NCBI GenBank assembly: GCA_016932475.1
Contig: JAFGCU010000094.1
Location: 1-62,507, forward strand
Reading direction: 5' to 3'
From: Anaerolineales bacterium
Lineage (GTDB): Bacteria; Chloroflexota; Anaerolineae; Anaerolineales; RBG-16-64-43
Length of the DNA: 62,507 nt
The notes under the pieces were generated by a model that made no database searches, had not been told where the DNA came from, and was given only the letters and a program-made list of their open reading frames with translations. Made by a program: the position numbers and the translations under genes. Position 1 is the stretch's first letter. Each line of letters opens with the position of its first letter. Below, piece after piece: positions 51,368-59,808 of this stretch.

Positions 51368-53574
51368 CGTCTCAATACTCCATACGCCGCAAGCGCCAGC
51401 GCGGCTGCCGCCAGCCCGATTTGGAAAAGGATCGGATCATACGCCATTTCCACGGTGTGTGCGCCCGGTCCGATCGCCACTGCGCGCCACCAGCCGCCGA
51501 CGGCTGACATCTCGGCCGGTTTTCCATCCACCATCGCCCGCCAGGCCGGGTACCAGACTTCGGAAAGAACGACGATCCCGGGACCGGTTGCGGTCAGGCG
51601 GATTTGGTTCGGGCTCTCGAAATCGATGCGCGCCTCGCGGCCGCGAACCGAGGTATCCCAGGAATCGGGATCCTCCGCCACCCAAACGCGCGCGGAAAAG
51701 TGAAGGCTTTTGCATAAATAAATCCCGCCGATTTGTTCGCATCCGGCGAGCATCGCGCTCTGAATTGGGCAGGCCGACGCAATGTAACGAACATTCAGCA
51801 GCCCCAGCAACTGCAAATCGGGGAAAGCCTCCCGGTTGTCGGATTGCGGATTCCCCGTGGCAAACGCCGGAAGCGTCACGGAATAGCCGTCCAGCGGAAC
51901 GCGCGCCGCCCTGGAAACGGTCTCCGCCGTCGAAGCGAGAATCAGCGGGGCGACGCCATCGAGCGAACGCAAACCGTTTTGCACGGCGGCAAGCTGCGGA
52001 ATACTGGCCGAGGGGGAATACACGCGGTAGGCATCGGCATCCGCCGATATCATCCGCGCCACGGTGGCTGCGTCGGCGGAAACCGGATCGGCCGGATTCG
52101 GATCGATCATCCGCCCGTCCGCCACCGCCAAGTCGATCACCGCCAGGCAGAGCAGAGCGGCGTTGACCGGCGGGTTCCAGCGCCGCGAGAAGAATCCGAC
52201 GAAAAGGATCAACCCCAGCGCGCCCCACATCAGCGCATCCTGCCCCAACACCGCGGGAAGATCCATCGCAAGCGCGGTGGCGGCCAGGATCAACCCGCCC
52301 GCCGCCAGCGCAAAGGCCGCCTTCTTAAAAATCCCGCGCCCGTCCACCAGGGATTCGAGCCGCGTCAAACCGCGCGCGGCCAGCATCGCCAGCGCCAGGC
52401 CGGCGAGGAACATCCAGCGCGGAGGAACGCGCAGCAGGCCCGCGGCGGGAACCGCATCCAGAAGGTTCGATACTCCGGGAATATTGGATCCGAGCGAAAG
52501 GAAAATCGAGGCGAGAAGGAGGATGAACCAGAACCACCCCTCGCGCCCTCGCTCCCCCTCACCCTCATTCCCCAGCCCCTTCTTCCGGTATCCTTCCTCA
52601 CCCCCTACCCCCTCACCCCCCGACCCCCTCTCCCAAATCACTTTGGGAGAGGGGGAGAAAAGGAGCGAGGCGAACGCCAGCGCCAGAACGACCACGCCGG
52701 GATACACGACCCATTCAATCGAGCTTCCGATTCCCGCGAACAGCAATCCGAGGAGCGCGGAAAACGGAAGCGAAAGGACGGTGCCGTCCGCACCGGAAAG
52801 ATACGCGCGCGTGGATAGGGAGACGAACTGCCCCATTGGCAAGGCGAGGACGGCGGCGATCGCCGCGGCAAAGACCGCAAACACGGCGAAATGCTTGACC
52901 CAATTCATGAGCAACCGTCCGCGCGGCCGCGTCGGCATGCCGCTTCCACAGAAAATGGCGTACCCGGCGGCAGCCGCCGCGGAAGGGATCACCCAGCGTG
53001 GATCGATCAGGAAGATGATGCCCGCCATCACTCCAGCCAGCGCCCAGCGGCGGGTGCTTCCTTTGCATGCGGCTTGGCGCGCGGCGAAGAGCAGCCAGGG
53101 AGTCCAGGAGACAGCCAGGACAAGCGTCAGATGTCCGGCCGCCGCATGCGCGACCAGTTTCGGCAGTCCGCCGAAGGCTATCCCTGCCAGTAACGATGCC
53201 ACCTCGCCGGCGCCTTCCTCGCGCGCCAGAAAATACGCGCCGAATCCGGCAAACGCCAAATGCAGGAAAAAGAGGATGTTGAATGCCAGCGGCGCCGGAA
53301 GGATGAGGGCGAGCCACAGCGGAGGATAATACAATCCGGACAGCGGATCCGCCGCGAAGGGCGTCCCGCCCAAGGTATGCGGATTCCAAAGGGGAATTTC
53401 TCCGAATTGAGTGATGGATTGGCGGATGAACTCGGCGCTCGGCCAGTGCGCCACGACCAGGTCGGAATACTCCGCGCCGGGGGCGGAATGGACCGAGGCG
53501 GGATCTCCCAGGAACGGAGCCAGCCAGACCAGGGGGAGGAGGAGAAGCAGCCACAACAGGGAGGGACGCTTCAT
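51355..53574 (-). CDS. YfhO-like polytopic membrane protein carrying an in-frame repeat insertion
   Basis: This 739-residue protein is a relative of the 43089 product. It has an N-terminal helix, WPSAEFIRQSITQFGEIPLW and NPHTLGGTPFA near 70-95, about ten further helices, and a C-terminal beta domain ending in GAHTVEMAYDP and a last helix. Around residues 303-345 a charged Gly/Glu/Arg-rich loop (WERGSGGEGVGGEEG, GEGERGREG) interrupts two helices and coincides with a class D palindrome in the DNA. ATG at 53574 follows no strong ribosome-binding site; it is preferred because the first helix begins there. The downstream membrane-protein gene overlaps its stop. Confidence 0.82.
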   Translation of the reverse strand: MKRPSLLWLLLLLPLVWLAPFLGDPASVHSAPGAEYSDLVVAHWPSAEFIRQSITQFGEIPLWNPHTLGGTPFAADPLSGLYYPPLWLALILPAPLAFNILFFLHLAFAGFGAYFLAREEGAGEVASLLAGIAFGGLPKLVAHAAAGHLTLVLAVSWTPWLLFAARQAACKGSTRRWALAGVMAGIIFLIDPRWVIPSAAAAAGYAIFCGSGMPTRPRGRLLMNWVKHFAVFAVFAAAIAAVLALPMGQFVSLSTRAYLSGADGTVLSLPFSALLGLLFAGIGSSIEWVVYPGVVVLALAFASLLFSPSPKVIWERGSGGEGVGGEEGYRKKGLGNEGEGERGREGWFWFILLLASIFLSLGSNIPGVSNLLDAVPAAGLLRVPPRWMFLAGLALAMLAARGLTRLESLVDGRGIFKKAAFALAAGGLILAATALAMDLPAVLGQDALMWGALGLILFVGFFSRRWNPPVNAALLCLAVIDLAVADGRMIDPNPADPVSADAATVARMISADADAYRVYSPSASIPQLAAVQNGLRSLDGVAPLILASTAETVSRAARVPLDGYSVTLPAFATGNPQSDNREAFPDLQLLGLLNVRYIASACPIQSAMLAGCEQIGGIYLCKSLHFSARVWVAEDPDSWDTSVRGREARIDFESPNQIRLTATGPGIVVLSEVWYPAWRAMVDGKPAEMSAVGGWWRAVAIGPGAHTVEMAYDPILFQIGLAAAALALAAYGVLRRWDA
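52545..52665. repeat. Class D repeat inside a coding sequence
   Basis: CCCCCTCTCCCAAA (52624-52637) and TTTGGGAGAGGGGG (52642-52655) are exact 14-bp inverted copies with loop TCAC. They are embedded in a longer CCCCTCACCC-type low-complexity region that the YfhO-like gene reads through in frame. Confidence 0.85.
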
Positions 53575-53644
53575 TGAGAGATGAGTATACCCCGAGAGAA
53601 AGAGGTGGATTCCCCCTCCCCGCCGTTTTTTGCCGCGCATCTGA

Positions 53645-53650
53645 TATAAT
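53645..53650 (+). promoter_or_regulatory. -10 box of tRNA-Val
   Basis: TATAATCCGG, 12 bases before the first base of the tRNA. No good -35 is seen. Confidence 0.5.
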
Positions 53651-53662
53651 CCGGCCTTGCCC

Positions 53663-53736
53663 GGGCGGTTAGCTCAGTTGGTTAGAGCACACGGTTGACA
53701 TCCGTGAGGTCGTAGGTTCGAGCCCTATACCGCCCA
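53663..53736 (+). tRNA. tRNA-Val, anticodon GAC
   Basis: This is a 74-base cloverleaf. The acceptor stem is GGGCGGT/ACCGCCC, the D-arm GCTCAGTTGGTTAGAGC, the anticodon stem CACGG/CCGTG with loop TTGACAT (anticodon GAC), and the T-arm GTAGG-TTCGAGC-CCTAT. The discriminator base is A and CCA is not encoded. Confidence 0.96.
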
Positions 53737-53739
53737 CAC

Positions 53740-53770
53740 GCGCTCCTATTCGGGAGCGCGTTTTCTTTTC
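53740..53770 (+). terminator. Terminator of tRNA-Val
   Basis: ACGCGCTCC and GGGAGCGCGT flank TATTC, followed by TTTTCTTTTC. It begins within a few bases of the tRNA 3' end. Confidence 0.88.
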
Positions 53771-54598
53771 AAATAAAAAACGGCTATACGGCCGGATTCC
53801 CATCTTTGTTCCTAATCCGTACCCTTAACCCGGACACCGGATGGGATATGATTAAGCTGACGGGCACAACGCAATACCAAAGGACCCACATTCGCCGCCG
53901 AGGCATCCTCCAACAAATGGCTTAGGAGGAAAAATCTCCCTTTCTCCCGAAATCCCCAACCGCCCGGGCGCCGGAACCGATGACCGAGCTTGACAGCAGA
54001 GCGGTTTCCTTAGCGCGCAGCGCCGTATGCCGCCAGCCCGCCGAGCGTGCCCGACACTGTCACCATCCGGTTTTGGCATCATGTCGCCGGGTACTCCGCA
54101 GGATCTCCGCCGGGTTGAGGCTGGCTGCCGTTTCCGAAAGCGCTTTCCGCACGGCTCCGCGCGGCGCAGTGGGTGGCTGTTGGGCTTTTCCCGGCGGCCG
54201 CCGGTTTTGCTTAATCGTATGGGGCACATGCTGCCCCAAGGCGGGCAAGGCAAATCCCTCCGCCGTCTGAGCAAAAACCGGTGAAAATTCTCCGTGATCC
54301 ATCCCGCCCCGCTCGGGGCTCGGGTTATATCCGGCGGCACCAGCAGCGCTCTCCTCGGTTTCGCGCAGATCCGTCGCATGCATTCCGCCGAGCCTCCATC
54401 CACGGGGAGGCGAAGCCGGACTCATCGATCCGTGTACTCCGCTTATGAAACCATGCCATTATCAACAGACCATGATGCCAGGCGGGCTCACCCGAAGGAA
54501 GCCGCCTTCAGAATTTTTTCCATCACGCCGAATGGCTTTATGGCCTGCTTCTTGGACGGGATATCTGCTTATGGTTAAGCTCCCAGTCCCACATGGCG
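53771..54598. other. Gene-free stretch of about 830 bp
   Basis: Open frames of up to about 180 codons exist on the minus strand, but their Arg/Pro-rich, motif-free translations look like composition artefacts. I see no RNA gene, repeat of the classes above, or obvious remnant. It lies 3' of the hypB gene. Confidence 0.5.
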
Positions 54599-55273
54599 TC
54601 ATTCCCGTCGATCCGGGTGGCTGCCCCGGACTCTATGCTTGATCCATTCGACCCATGGACCGCAGCCCTCGCCGGTTTCGCAGGACAGCGCGAACGTGGT
54701 CAACCCGGGATTCAACGCCTCCACCCCCCGCCGGAAATATTCCCTATCGAACCGGACATGCGGCAGCAAATCCATCTTGTTAATAATCAGCACATCCAGG
54801 CCGCGGTAGATTCCCGGATATTTATACGGCTTGTCATCCCCCTCGGGGATCGAGGCGATCAGGATATTGGCGTGCGTGCCTAGCTTGAAGGCCGCAGGGC
54901 ACACCAGGTTGCCGACGTTTTCGACGATAATCAAATCCAACCGGTCCAGGGGAAGTTCGTCCAGGGCGCTTCGTATCATCACGGCGTCGAGATGGCAGGC
55001 TCCCCCGGTGTTGATTTGGACGGCCGGCATCCCGGCCGCCAGCACCTTATCCGAATCGATCGTGACCGATGCGGTGTCCCCTTCGATGACGCCAAGCCGA
55101 AGATCTTCTCCCAACCCCTTGATGGTTTGCAGGATCACGCTGGTCTTCCCCGCTCCCGGGGAAGCCATGATATTGACGGCGTAGATTCCGGCCGCGTCAA
55201 GGCGCTTCCGATTCTCCGCCGCCAGCCGGTCGTTTGCGCCGAGGATGTTCTCGACCACGGTAACGGCAGGCAT
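54599..55273 (-). CDS. hypB: HypB-family nickel-insertion GTPase
   Basis: This is a 224-residue SIMIBI-class GTPase that in hydrogenase maturation delivers nickel with HypA. Seen are the P-loop MASPGAGKTSVI, EGDTAS, NTGGACHLDAVMI with the Cys-His metal site, VENVGNLVCPAAFKLG, and NKMDLLP. The N-terminal CxxCGC or His-rich nickel-binding extension is absent. It begins 3 bp after the Fur-family gene, so the two form an operon. No hypA or hydrogenase gene is in the window, which suggests control by metal status or a role beyond hydrogenase. Confidence 0.95.
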   Translation of the reverse strand: MPAVTVVENILGANDRLAAENRKRLDAAGIYAVNIMASPGAGKTSVILQTIKGLGEDLRLGVIEGDTASVTIDSDKVLAAGMPAVQINTGGACHLDAVMIRSALDELPLDRLDLIIVENVGNLVCPAAFKLGTHANILIASIPEGDDKPYKYPGIYRGLDVLIINKMDLLPHVRFDREYFRRGVEALNPGLTTFALSCETGEGCGPWVEWIKHRVRGSHPDRRE

Positions 55274-55276
55274 GTT

Positions 55277-55663
55277 TCAGCCTTTCTCTTTCCGGCAGGC
55301 CGGGCAGAGTCCGAAAAGGATCAAATGGTTGGTGGTCAGTTGGAAATCAAAACGCCCGCCGATGGCTTCGAACAACGGGCGCAGCGCGGCGTCGTCGATC
55401 GTAACGGTCCGGCGGCATTGCTGGCAAACCAAGTGGTGATGCAGCGGTCGGGACACCCCGGCGTAGACGACGGCACCGGTTCCCATGTCGGATACGGACA
55501 CCTGCCCGCCGTGCGCCAGCCGTTCGAGGGCACGGTAGACGGTCGAGGCATTGAGCGCGGGCAGGCGCGGCTGCAGCCGCTTGAAGATGCGGTTGGCCGT
55601 CAGGTGCCCGTCCTCCTTTTCCAGCAGCGCCAGGATTAATTTATCGACCGAGCTTGTACGCAT
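55277..55663 (-). CDS. Fur-family metalloregulator
   Basis: This is a 128-residue repressor with an N-terminal winged helix (about 1-80, with NASTVYRALERLAHGGQV) and a metal-binding dimerisation domain. HHHLVCQQCRR and LCPACRKEKG supply the two CxxC pairs of the structural zinc site. It could be Fur, Zur, Nur or PerR; the ligands cannot be ranked by eye. It is coupled to hypB and divergent from the epimerase-FmdE-ABC operon, with a palindrome between the starts. ATG at 55663 is preferred over one at 55675. Confidence 0.93.
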   Translation of the reverse strand: MRTSSVDKLILALLEKEDGHLTANRIFKRLQPRLPALNASTVYRALERLAHGGQVSVSDMGTGAVVYAGVSRPLHHHLVCQQCRRTVTIDDAALRPLFEAIGGRFDFQLTTNHLILFGLCPACRKEKG

Positions 55664-55677
55664 ATTGCCTCGCATGG

Positions 55678-55721
55678 ATTATAAAGCAATTTTTTGCATT
55701 AGCAATATCATGCACTATAAT
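55678..55721. promoter_or_regulatory. Overlapping divergent promoters with a candidate Fur-family operator
   Basis: On the minus strand TATAAT (55683-55678) with TTGCTA 16 bp upstream serves fur-hypB. On the plus strand TATAAT (55716-55721) with TTGCAT (55694-55699) serves the epimerase operon. TGCAT (55695-55699) and ATGCA (55710-55714) are inverted repeats between them, and AGCAAT occurs at 55685 and 55701. One bound regulator could control both directions. Confidence 0.6.
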
Positions 55722-55803
55722 AGCCCCTGCCCTTGGCATATTCCGCTCCCGGTACGCCGACGGAAGGGCAAATCCGAAAGCCGATATCCAAAAAGGACGC
55801 CTC

Positions 55804-56844
55804 ATGAGAGTTTATATCACAGGTATCAGCGGATTTCTGGGGATCAACCTAACCCGATATCTTCTGACCAAACGGACACATGCGGAAATATCGGGACTGG
55901 ATCTCGTGAGTTTCGCCTACCCGGAACACAGCCGGATCAATTTCTTTCCAGGGGACATTCGCGATCCGAAACGGGTTCGGGAAAGCATGGCGGGAGCGGA
56001 TGTGGTCGTCCACGCCGCGGCGGCCCTGCCGCTCTACCCGCCCGAAGACATCTTTTCGACCAACGTGGAAGGAACGCGGATTGTTCTGCAGCAGGCGTTG
56101 GAGCTCGGGATCCCCCGCGTGGTGCACGTCTCCTCCACCGCCGTGTACGGCGTTCCGGATCATCATCCCCTGATCGAAACCGACCGCCTGACCGGCGTCG
56201 GCCCGTACGGCGAGGCGAAAGTGCAGGCCGAAGCGGTTTGCGGGGAATACCGGCGCAAGGGACTGTGCGTCCCCATCCTCCGGCCAAAATCTTTCGTCGG
56301 GCCCGAACGTCTGGGTGTATTTGCGATTCTTTACGAGTGGGCAAGCGAAGGCCGGAATTTTCCCATGATCGGTTCCGGGAACAATCGCTACCAGCTGCTT
56401 GACGTCGAGGATCTATGCCAAGCGATCCTGGCCTGCCTGGAGTTGAAAGCCGGTGTTGTCAATGACACCTTCAACATCGCCGCCACGGAATTCGCAACCA
56501 TGAGACAGGATTACCAGGCGGTGCTGGATGAAGCCGGCTTCCGGAAACGCATCATTCCCTTCCCGGCCGGGCCGGTGACTTCCGCATTGAGAATCCTGGA
56601 AGCCCTTAAACTCTCCCCGTTGTACCCGTGGATTTACGAGACCGCTTCCAAGGATTCCTTCGTTTCGGTCGAGAAGGCTGAACGGCTGTTGGACTATAAA
56701 CCGGAACACTCCAACCGCGACGCATTGGCGCGCAATTACCGGTGGTACTTGGGAAACAAGGAACGGTGGAACAGCGCCGAAGGTGTGACTCACCGCCTGC
56801 CGTGGAGGCAGAAAGCACTGAAGCTCGCGAAGCTGTTCTTCTGA
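55804..56844 (+). CDS. NAD-dependent epimerase/dehydratase (extended SDR)
   Basis: This is a 346-residue Rossmann enzyme. ITGISGFLGINLTRYLL binds NAD; VVHAAAALPLY and the catalytic VHVSSTAVYG with downstream YGEAKVQAE (YxxxK) are intact. The C-terminal part holds the substrate pocket. It probably acts on a nucleotide sugar or a steroid/terpenoid-like alcohol. AAGGA precedes the ATG at 55804. It is the first gene of a run that continues 12 bp later with the FmdE-like gene. Why an epimerase should head a metal-linked operon is unclear. Confidence 0.88.
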   Translation: MRVYITGISGFLGINLTRYLLTKRTHAEISGLDLVSFAYPEHSRINFFPGDIRDPKRVRESMAGADVVVHAAAALPLYPPEDIFSTNVEGTRIVLQQALELGIPRVVHVSSTAVYGVPDHHPLIETDRLTGVGPYGEAKVQAEAVCGEYRRKGLCVPILRPKSFVGPERLGVFAILYEWASEGRNFPMIGSGNNRYQLLDVEDLCQAILACLELKAGVVNDTFNIAATEFATMRQDYQAVLDEAGFRKRIIPFPAGPVTSALRILEALKLSPLYPWIYETASKDSFVSVEKAERLLDYKPEHSNRDALARNYRWYLGNKERWNSAEGVTHRLPWRQKALKLAKLFF

Positions 56845-56856
56845 TGAAGAAGGATT

Positions 56857-57411
56857 ATGACGATTGACATTTCCTCGGTGCAAGCGTTTCACGGTCATTT
56901 ATGTCCCGGCTTGGCCATCGGCATCCGGGTGGCGGAAAAGGCCCTGCTGGAAATGGGCGAACGGCCCGGCGACGAGGAGGTGGTGGCGTTCGTGGAAACG
57001 AACAATTGCGCCGTGGACGCGATCCAGTTCATCACCGGATGCACCTTCGGCAAGGGAAATCTAATTCACCTGGATTACGGCAAGAACGCCTTCCGCTTTC
57101 TTCGCCGCTCGGACTTGAAAGCCATCCGCATCCGGGTTCGTCCGGAAACCTGGGATCCGCCCCCACCGGAGGAAGGCCTCCGAACACAGCGCATGCGCTC
57201 CGAACAGTCCGCCGAGGCGGATAAAGAGAAAGCGACCGCGCTTCGCCGGCGCCGGATGGATTGGATACTTTCCGCCCCGCTTGCGGATCTGATCGAAGTG
57301 CAACCCATCGAGGCGGACCTCCCGCCGCGCGCCCAAATATACAGTTCCGTCGTCTGCGCGCGATGCGGCGAAAGGACGATGGATATCCGGCTGCGTATGC
57401 TGGAGGGGTAA
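56857..57411 (+). CDS. FmdE-family protein with C-terminal zinc ribbon
   Basis: This is a 184-residue soluble protein. The N-terminal domain (about 1-130) has FHGHLCPGLAIGIRVAE and NNCAVDAIQFITGCTFGKGN, the hallmark of formylmethanofuran dehydrogenase subunit E-type proteins, with conserved His/Cys ligands. The C-terminal VCARCGERTMD has a CxxC, half of a zinc ribbon. No formylmethanofuran dehydrogenase is nearby, so it is not a methanogenic subunit here. Its place between an epimerase and a FecBCD importer suggests a role with metal, perhaps as a binding or sensing protein. Confidence 0.85.
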   Translation: MTIDISSVQAFHGHLCPGLAIGIRVAEKALLEMGERPGDEEVVAFVETNNCAVDAIQFITGCTFGKGNLIHLDYGKNAFRFLRRSDLKAIRIRVRPETWDPPPPEEGLRTQRMRSEQSAEADKEKATALRRRRMDWILSAPLADLIEVQPIEADLPPRAQIYSSVVCARCGERTMDIRLRMLEG

Positions 57412-57473
57412 CTTCTTTGTCCGGAGTGTTTCGCGAAAACCGCCCTCCGCGGCCGGTGAATCGGGAGATGCGT

Positions 57474-57938
57474 ATGGAACTTACACCGATCGGCGTAGTG
57501 CACCGACTTTCCAAGGACCGCGGGGAGGCGCCCCGCCGGGAAGGGTTTGCGGACACCGCACAAACGTTGGAACTGTTTCCGGAATTCACCCCGGGACGCA
57601 AAACCATAGAAAAGACCGCCCGCCCGATTGTGCTGTATTGGGAGGACAGGGCCAATCGCGACCCGTTGCAATCGAACACGCCCTTCTCATCGGATCCGAT
57701 CGGAGTCTGCGCCAGCCGGTCGCCGAACTGTCCGAACCCCATCGCCTTCTGCGTGGCGGATCTTGTTCACCGGGAAGGAAACCGGCTCATTGTGCAGGGC
57801 ATGGACGCCTTGGATGGCAGCCCACTGCCGGATTCGAAGATCTACTCCCCGTTCCTGGATTCCTTTCCCGATTCGACGCCAGTTCCGCCGCATTCCGATA
57901 ATTTATCAGCGGCAAAGGAACGCTCTCCGTATGGTTGA
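57474..57938 (+). CDS. TrmO/TsaA-like SAM-dependent methyltransferase-family protein
   Basis: This is a 154-residue beta-barrel protein of the TrmO (TsaA, YaeB) family, whose E. coli member N6-methylates t6A in tRNA-Thr. Seen are ELTPIGVVH at the start, GVCASRSPNCPNPIAFC, where the family has its RPxRPNPIG binding motif, and GMDALDGSPLPDSKIY. It lacks the C-terminal extension. GGGAG lies six bases before the ATG at 57474. It overlaps the permease gene by eight bases. In this setting it may modify something other than tRNA; that is inference. Confidence 0.83.
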   Translation: MELTPIGVVHRLSKDRGEAPRREGFADTAQTLELFPEFTPGRKTIEKTARPIVLYWEDRANRDPLQSNTPFSSDPIGVCASRSPNCPNPIAFCVADLVHREGNRLIVQGMDALDGSPLPDSKIYSPFLDSFPDSTPVPPHSDNLSAAKERSPYG

Positions 57939-59019
57939 GAAAACACCCGCCGCCGTCCTTCCCGTTTCCTCGACGGATGCCTTTCTACAATCCTCCGCCC
58001 GCAAACGGCTCATCCTCCTGGAGCTGGCGATTCTCACCTTGCTGCTGGCGGTCTTCGCCCTGCATGCCGGAGCCGCGGATACCAGCCCGTTGCAGGTCCT
58101 GCGGGCGTTGCTGCAGCTCGACACGGGAATCTCCAACGTGGTTATCTGGAACATACGCCTTCCGCGGATCCTCGCCGGAATCGCCGCCGGAGCCGGGCTG
58201 GCCGTCGCCGGGTGCGTCATGCAAACCAGCCTGCGCAACCCGTTGGCTTCTCCCTCCACGCTGGGCATATCCCATGCGGCCGCCTTCGGCGCAAATCTGG
58301 CCATAGTGTTCTTCGGCGCCGGCACCATCCACAGCAGCACGCAGGACGCGGTGCTCATCGGCAATCCGTATCTTGTCACCCTGACCGCCTTCGCCTTTTC
58401 GATGGTCGCCATGACCCTCCTCCTGCTCTTGGCGCGGCTGCGCGGCTTCTCGCCCGAATCGGTGGTTCTTGCCGGCGTGGCCTTCGGCTCGCTGTTCGCC
58501 GCCGGCTCCACGCTGGTACAGTACTTCGCGGAGGATGTGCAAGTGGCGGCGATGGTCTTCTGGACCTTCGGCGACTTGGGACGCGTCTCGTGGCAGGAGG
58601 TCGCCATCCTTACGGTGCTCCTCACCGGCGCGTTTCTCTATTTCCTGCTTCACCGCTGGGATTACAACGCCCTGGACAGCGGCGACGACTCCGCCGCCGG
58701 ACTGGGGGTGCACGTGGAGCAGATCCGCTTCCGCAGCATGCTGGCGGCCTCGCTGGTCACGGCCGTCGCGGTTTCCTTCATGGGCATCATCGGTTTCATC
58801 GGTCTGGTCGCGCCGCAAATCATGCGCCGGGTGCTGGGTGTCGATCACCGCTACCTGATCCCGGCTTCGGCCGTTACGGGCGCCGCGCTGCTGCTGTTTT
58901 CCGACACGCTGGCGCGGACCATGATTTCGCCGGTCGTCCTTCCGGTCGGCGCTATCACCTCCTTCTTCGGCGCGCCGATGTTCCTTTTTCTTCTGGCCAA
59001 GGGATATTCGAAACGATGA
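57931..59019 (+). CDS. FecCD-type ABC importer permease
   Basis: This is a 362-residue membrane subunit with about ten helices, of the BtuC/FecCD/FhuB family that imports iron chelates, haem, cobalamin or metal complexes. NIRLPRILAGIAAGAGLAVAG and NPLASPSTLGIS near residues 70-110, and IGFIGLVAPQIMRRVLG near 290, are family hallmarks. The ATG at 57931 overlaps the previous stop; its own stop overlaps the ATPase start (ATGA). A homodimer is expected since only one permease gene is present. Confidence 0.95.
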   Translation: MVEKTPAAVLPVSSTDAFLQSSARKRLILLELAILTLLLAVFALHAGAADTSPLQVLRALLQLDTGISNVVIWNIRLPRILAGIAAGAGLAVAGCVMQTSLRNPLASPSTLGISHAAAFGANLAIVFFGAGTIHSSTQDAVLIGNPYLVTLTAFAFSMVAMTLLLLLARLRGFSPESVVLAGVAFGSLFAAGSTLVQYFAEDVQVAAMVFWTFGDLGRVSWQEVAILTVLLTGAFLYFLLHRWDYNALDSGDDSAAGLGVHVEQIRFRSMLAASLVTAVAVSFMGIIGFIGLVAPQIMRRVLGVDHRYLIPASAVTGAALLLFSDTLARTMISPVVLPVGAITSFFGAPMFLFLLAKGYSKR

Positions 59020-59768
59020 TCCTGAGCGTGAACCATATTCGGTTTATGTATCCGAGCCGACCCGTCTTGGACGACGCCAGTTTCTCGGTGAACCAGGGGG
59101 AGTTGTTGGCCGTCCTCGGCACCAATGGCACCGGCAAGACGACTCTGCTCAAGTGCATCAACCGCATCCTGCAGCCGGCGGCCGGTTCGGTGCTGATCGG
59201 CGGCGAGTCGGTTGACGCCCTCGGCCGGAACGCGCTCGCGCAAAAGATCGGCTACGTGGAGCAGCAGCGGTCGGGCTCCCGCGCCACGGTCTTCAACGCG
59301 GTGCTTCTGGGCCGCAAACCGTACATCCGTTGGGATATCACCCGCCACGACGCGGCCGTCGCGGACGGCGCACTGGAAGCGTTGGGGATGTCCGGCCATG
59401 CGTTCCGTTTTCTGGACGAACTGAGCGGAGGCGAACTGCAGAAAGTGAATATCGCCCGGGCCCTGGCCCAGGAACCGGAGGTTTTGCTGATGGATGAACC
59501 GACCAGCAACCTCGACCTTAAAAACCAGCTCGAAGTCCTGAAGCTCATCCGTCAAATCACCCGGGACCGGGGAATCGCCGCCGTCATGGCGATGCACGAC
59601 CTGAATCTGGCGCTGCGTTTCGCCGACCGGTTCCTCTTCCTCAAAGGCCGGAAAATCCACGCGGCGGGCGGACCGGATGTCGTGACGCCTGAAATCATCG
59701 AATCGGTCTATTCCGTACCGGTGACGATCGTCTCGCACAGCGGCAACCGGATCATCTATCCGTTGTAA
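59016..59768 (+). CDS. FecE/BtuD-type ABC importer ATPase
   Basis: This is a 250-residue ATPase. Walker A is LGTNGTGKTT, the Q-loop is GYVEQQ, the signature LSGGELQKVNIARAL, Walker B LLMDEPTSNLDL, and the switch His is in AMHDLN. It powers the FecCD-type permease encoded just upstream, whose stop overlaps this ATG by four bases. It belongs to the iron-chelate/cobalamin subgroup. Confidence 0.95.
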   Translation: MILSVNHIRFMYPSRPVLDDASFSVNQGELLAVLGTNGTGKTTLLKCINRILQPAAGSVLIGGESVDALGRNALAQKIGYVEQQRSGSRATVFNAVLLGRKPYIRWDITRHDAAVADGALEALGMSGHAFRFLDELSGGELQKVNIARALAQEPEVLLMDEPTSNLDLKNQLEVLKLIRQITRDRGIAAVMAMHDLNLALRFADRFLFLKGRKIHAAGGPDVVTPEIIESVYSVPVTIVSHSGNRIIYPL

Positions 59769-59808
59769 GCCGGATAGCAACATCTTCTTACTCCCGTGGA
59801 GGCTTTGC

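Noticed and set aside
53852-54403. 183-codon minus-strand open frame
   Set aside because: No ribosome-binding site, no motif, and Arg/Pro-rich composition typical of non-coding GC-rich DNA.
56857-57411. FmdE protein as evidence of methanogenesis or formylmethanofuran metabolism
   Set aside because: Only the E-type domain is present, without catalytic subunits; the family is widespread in bacteria that lack that pathway.
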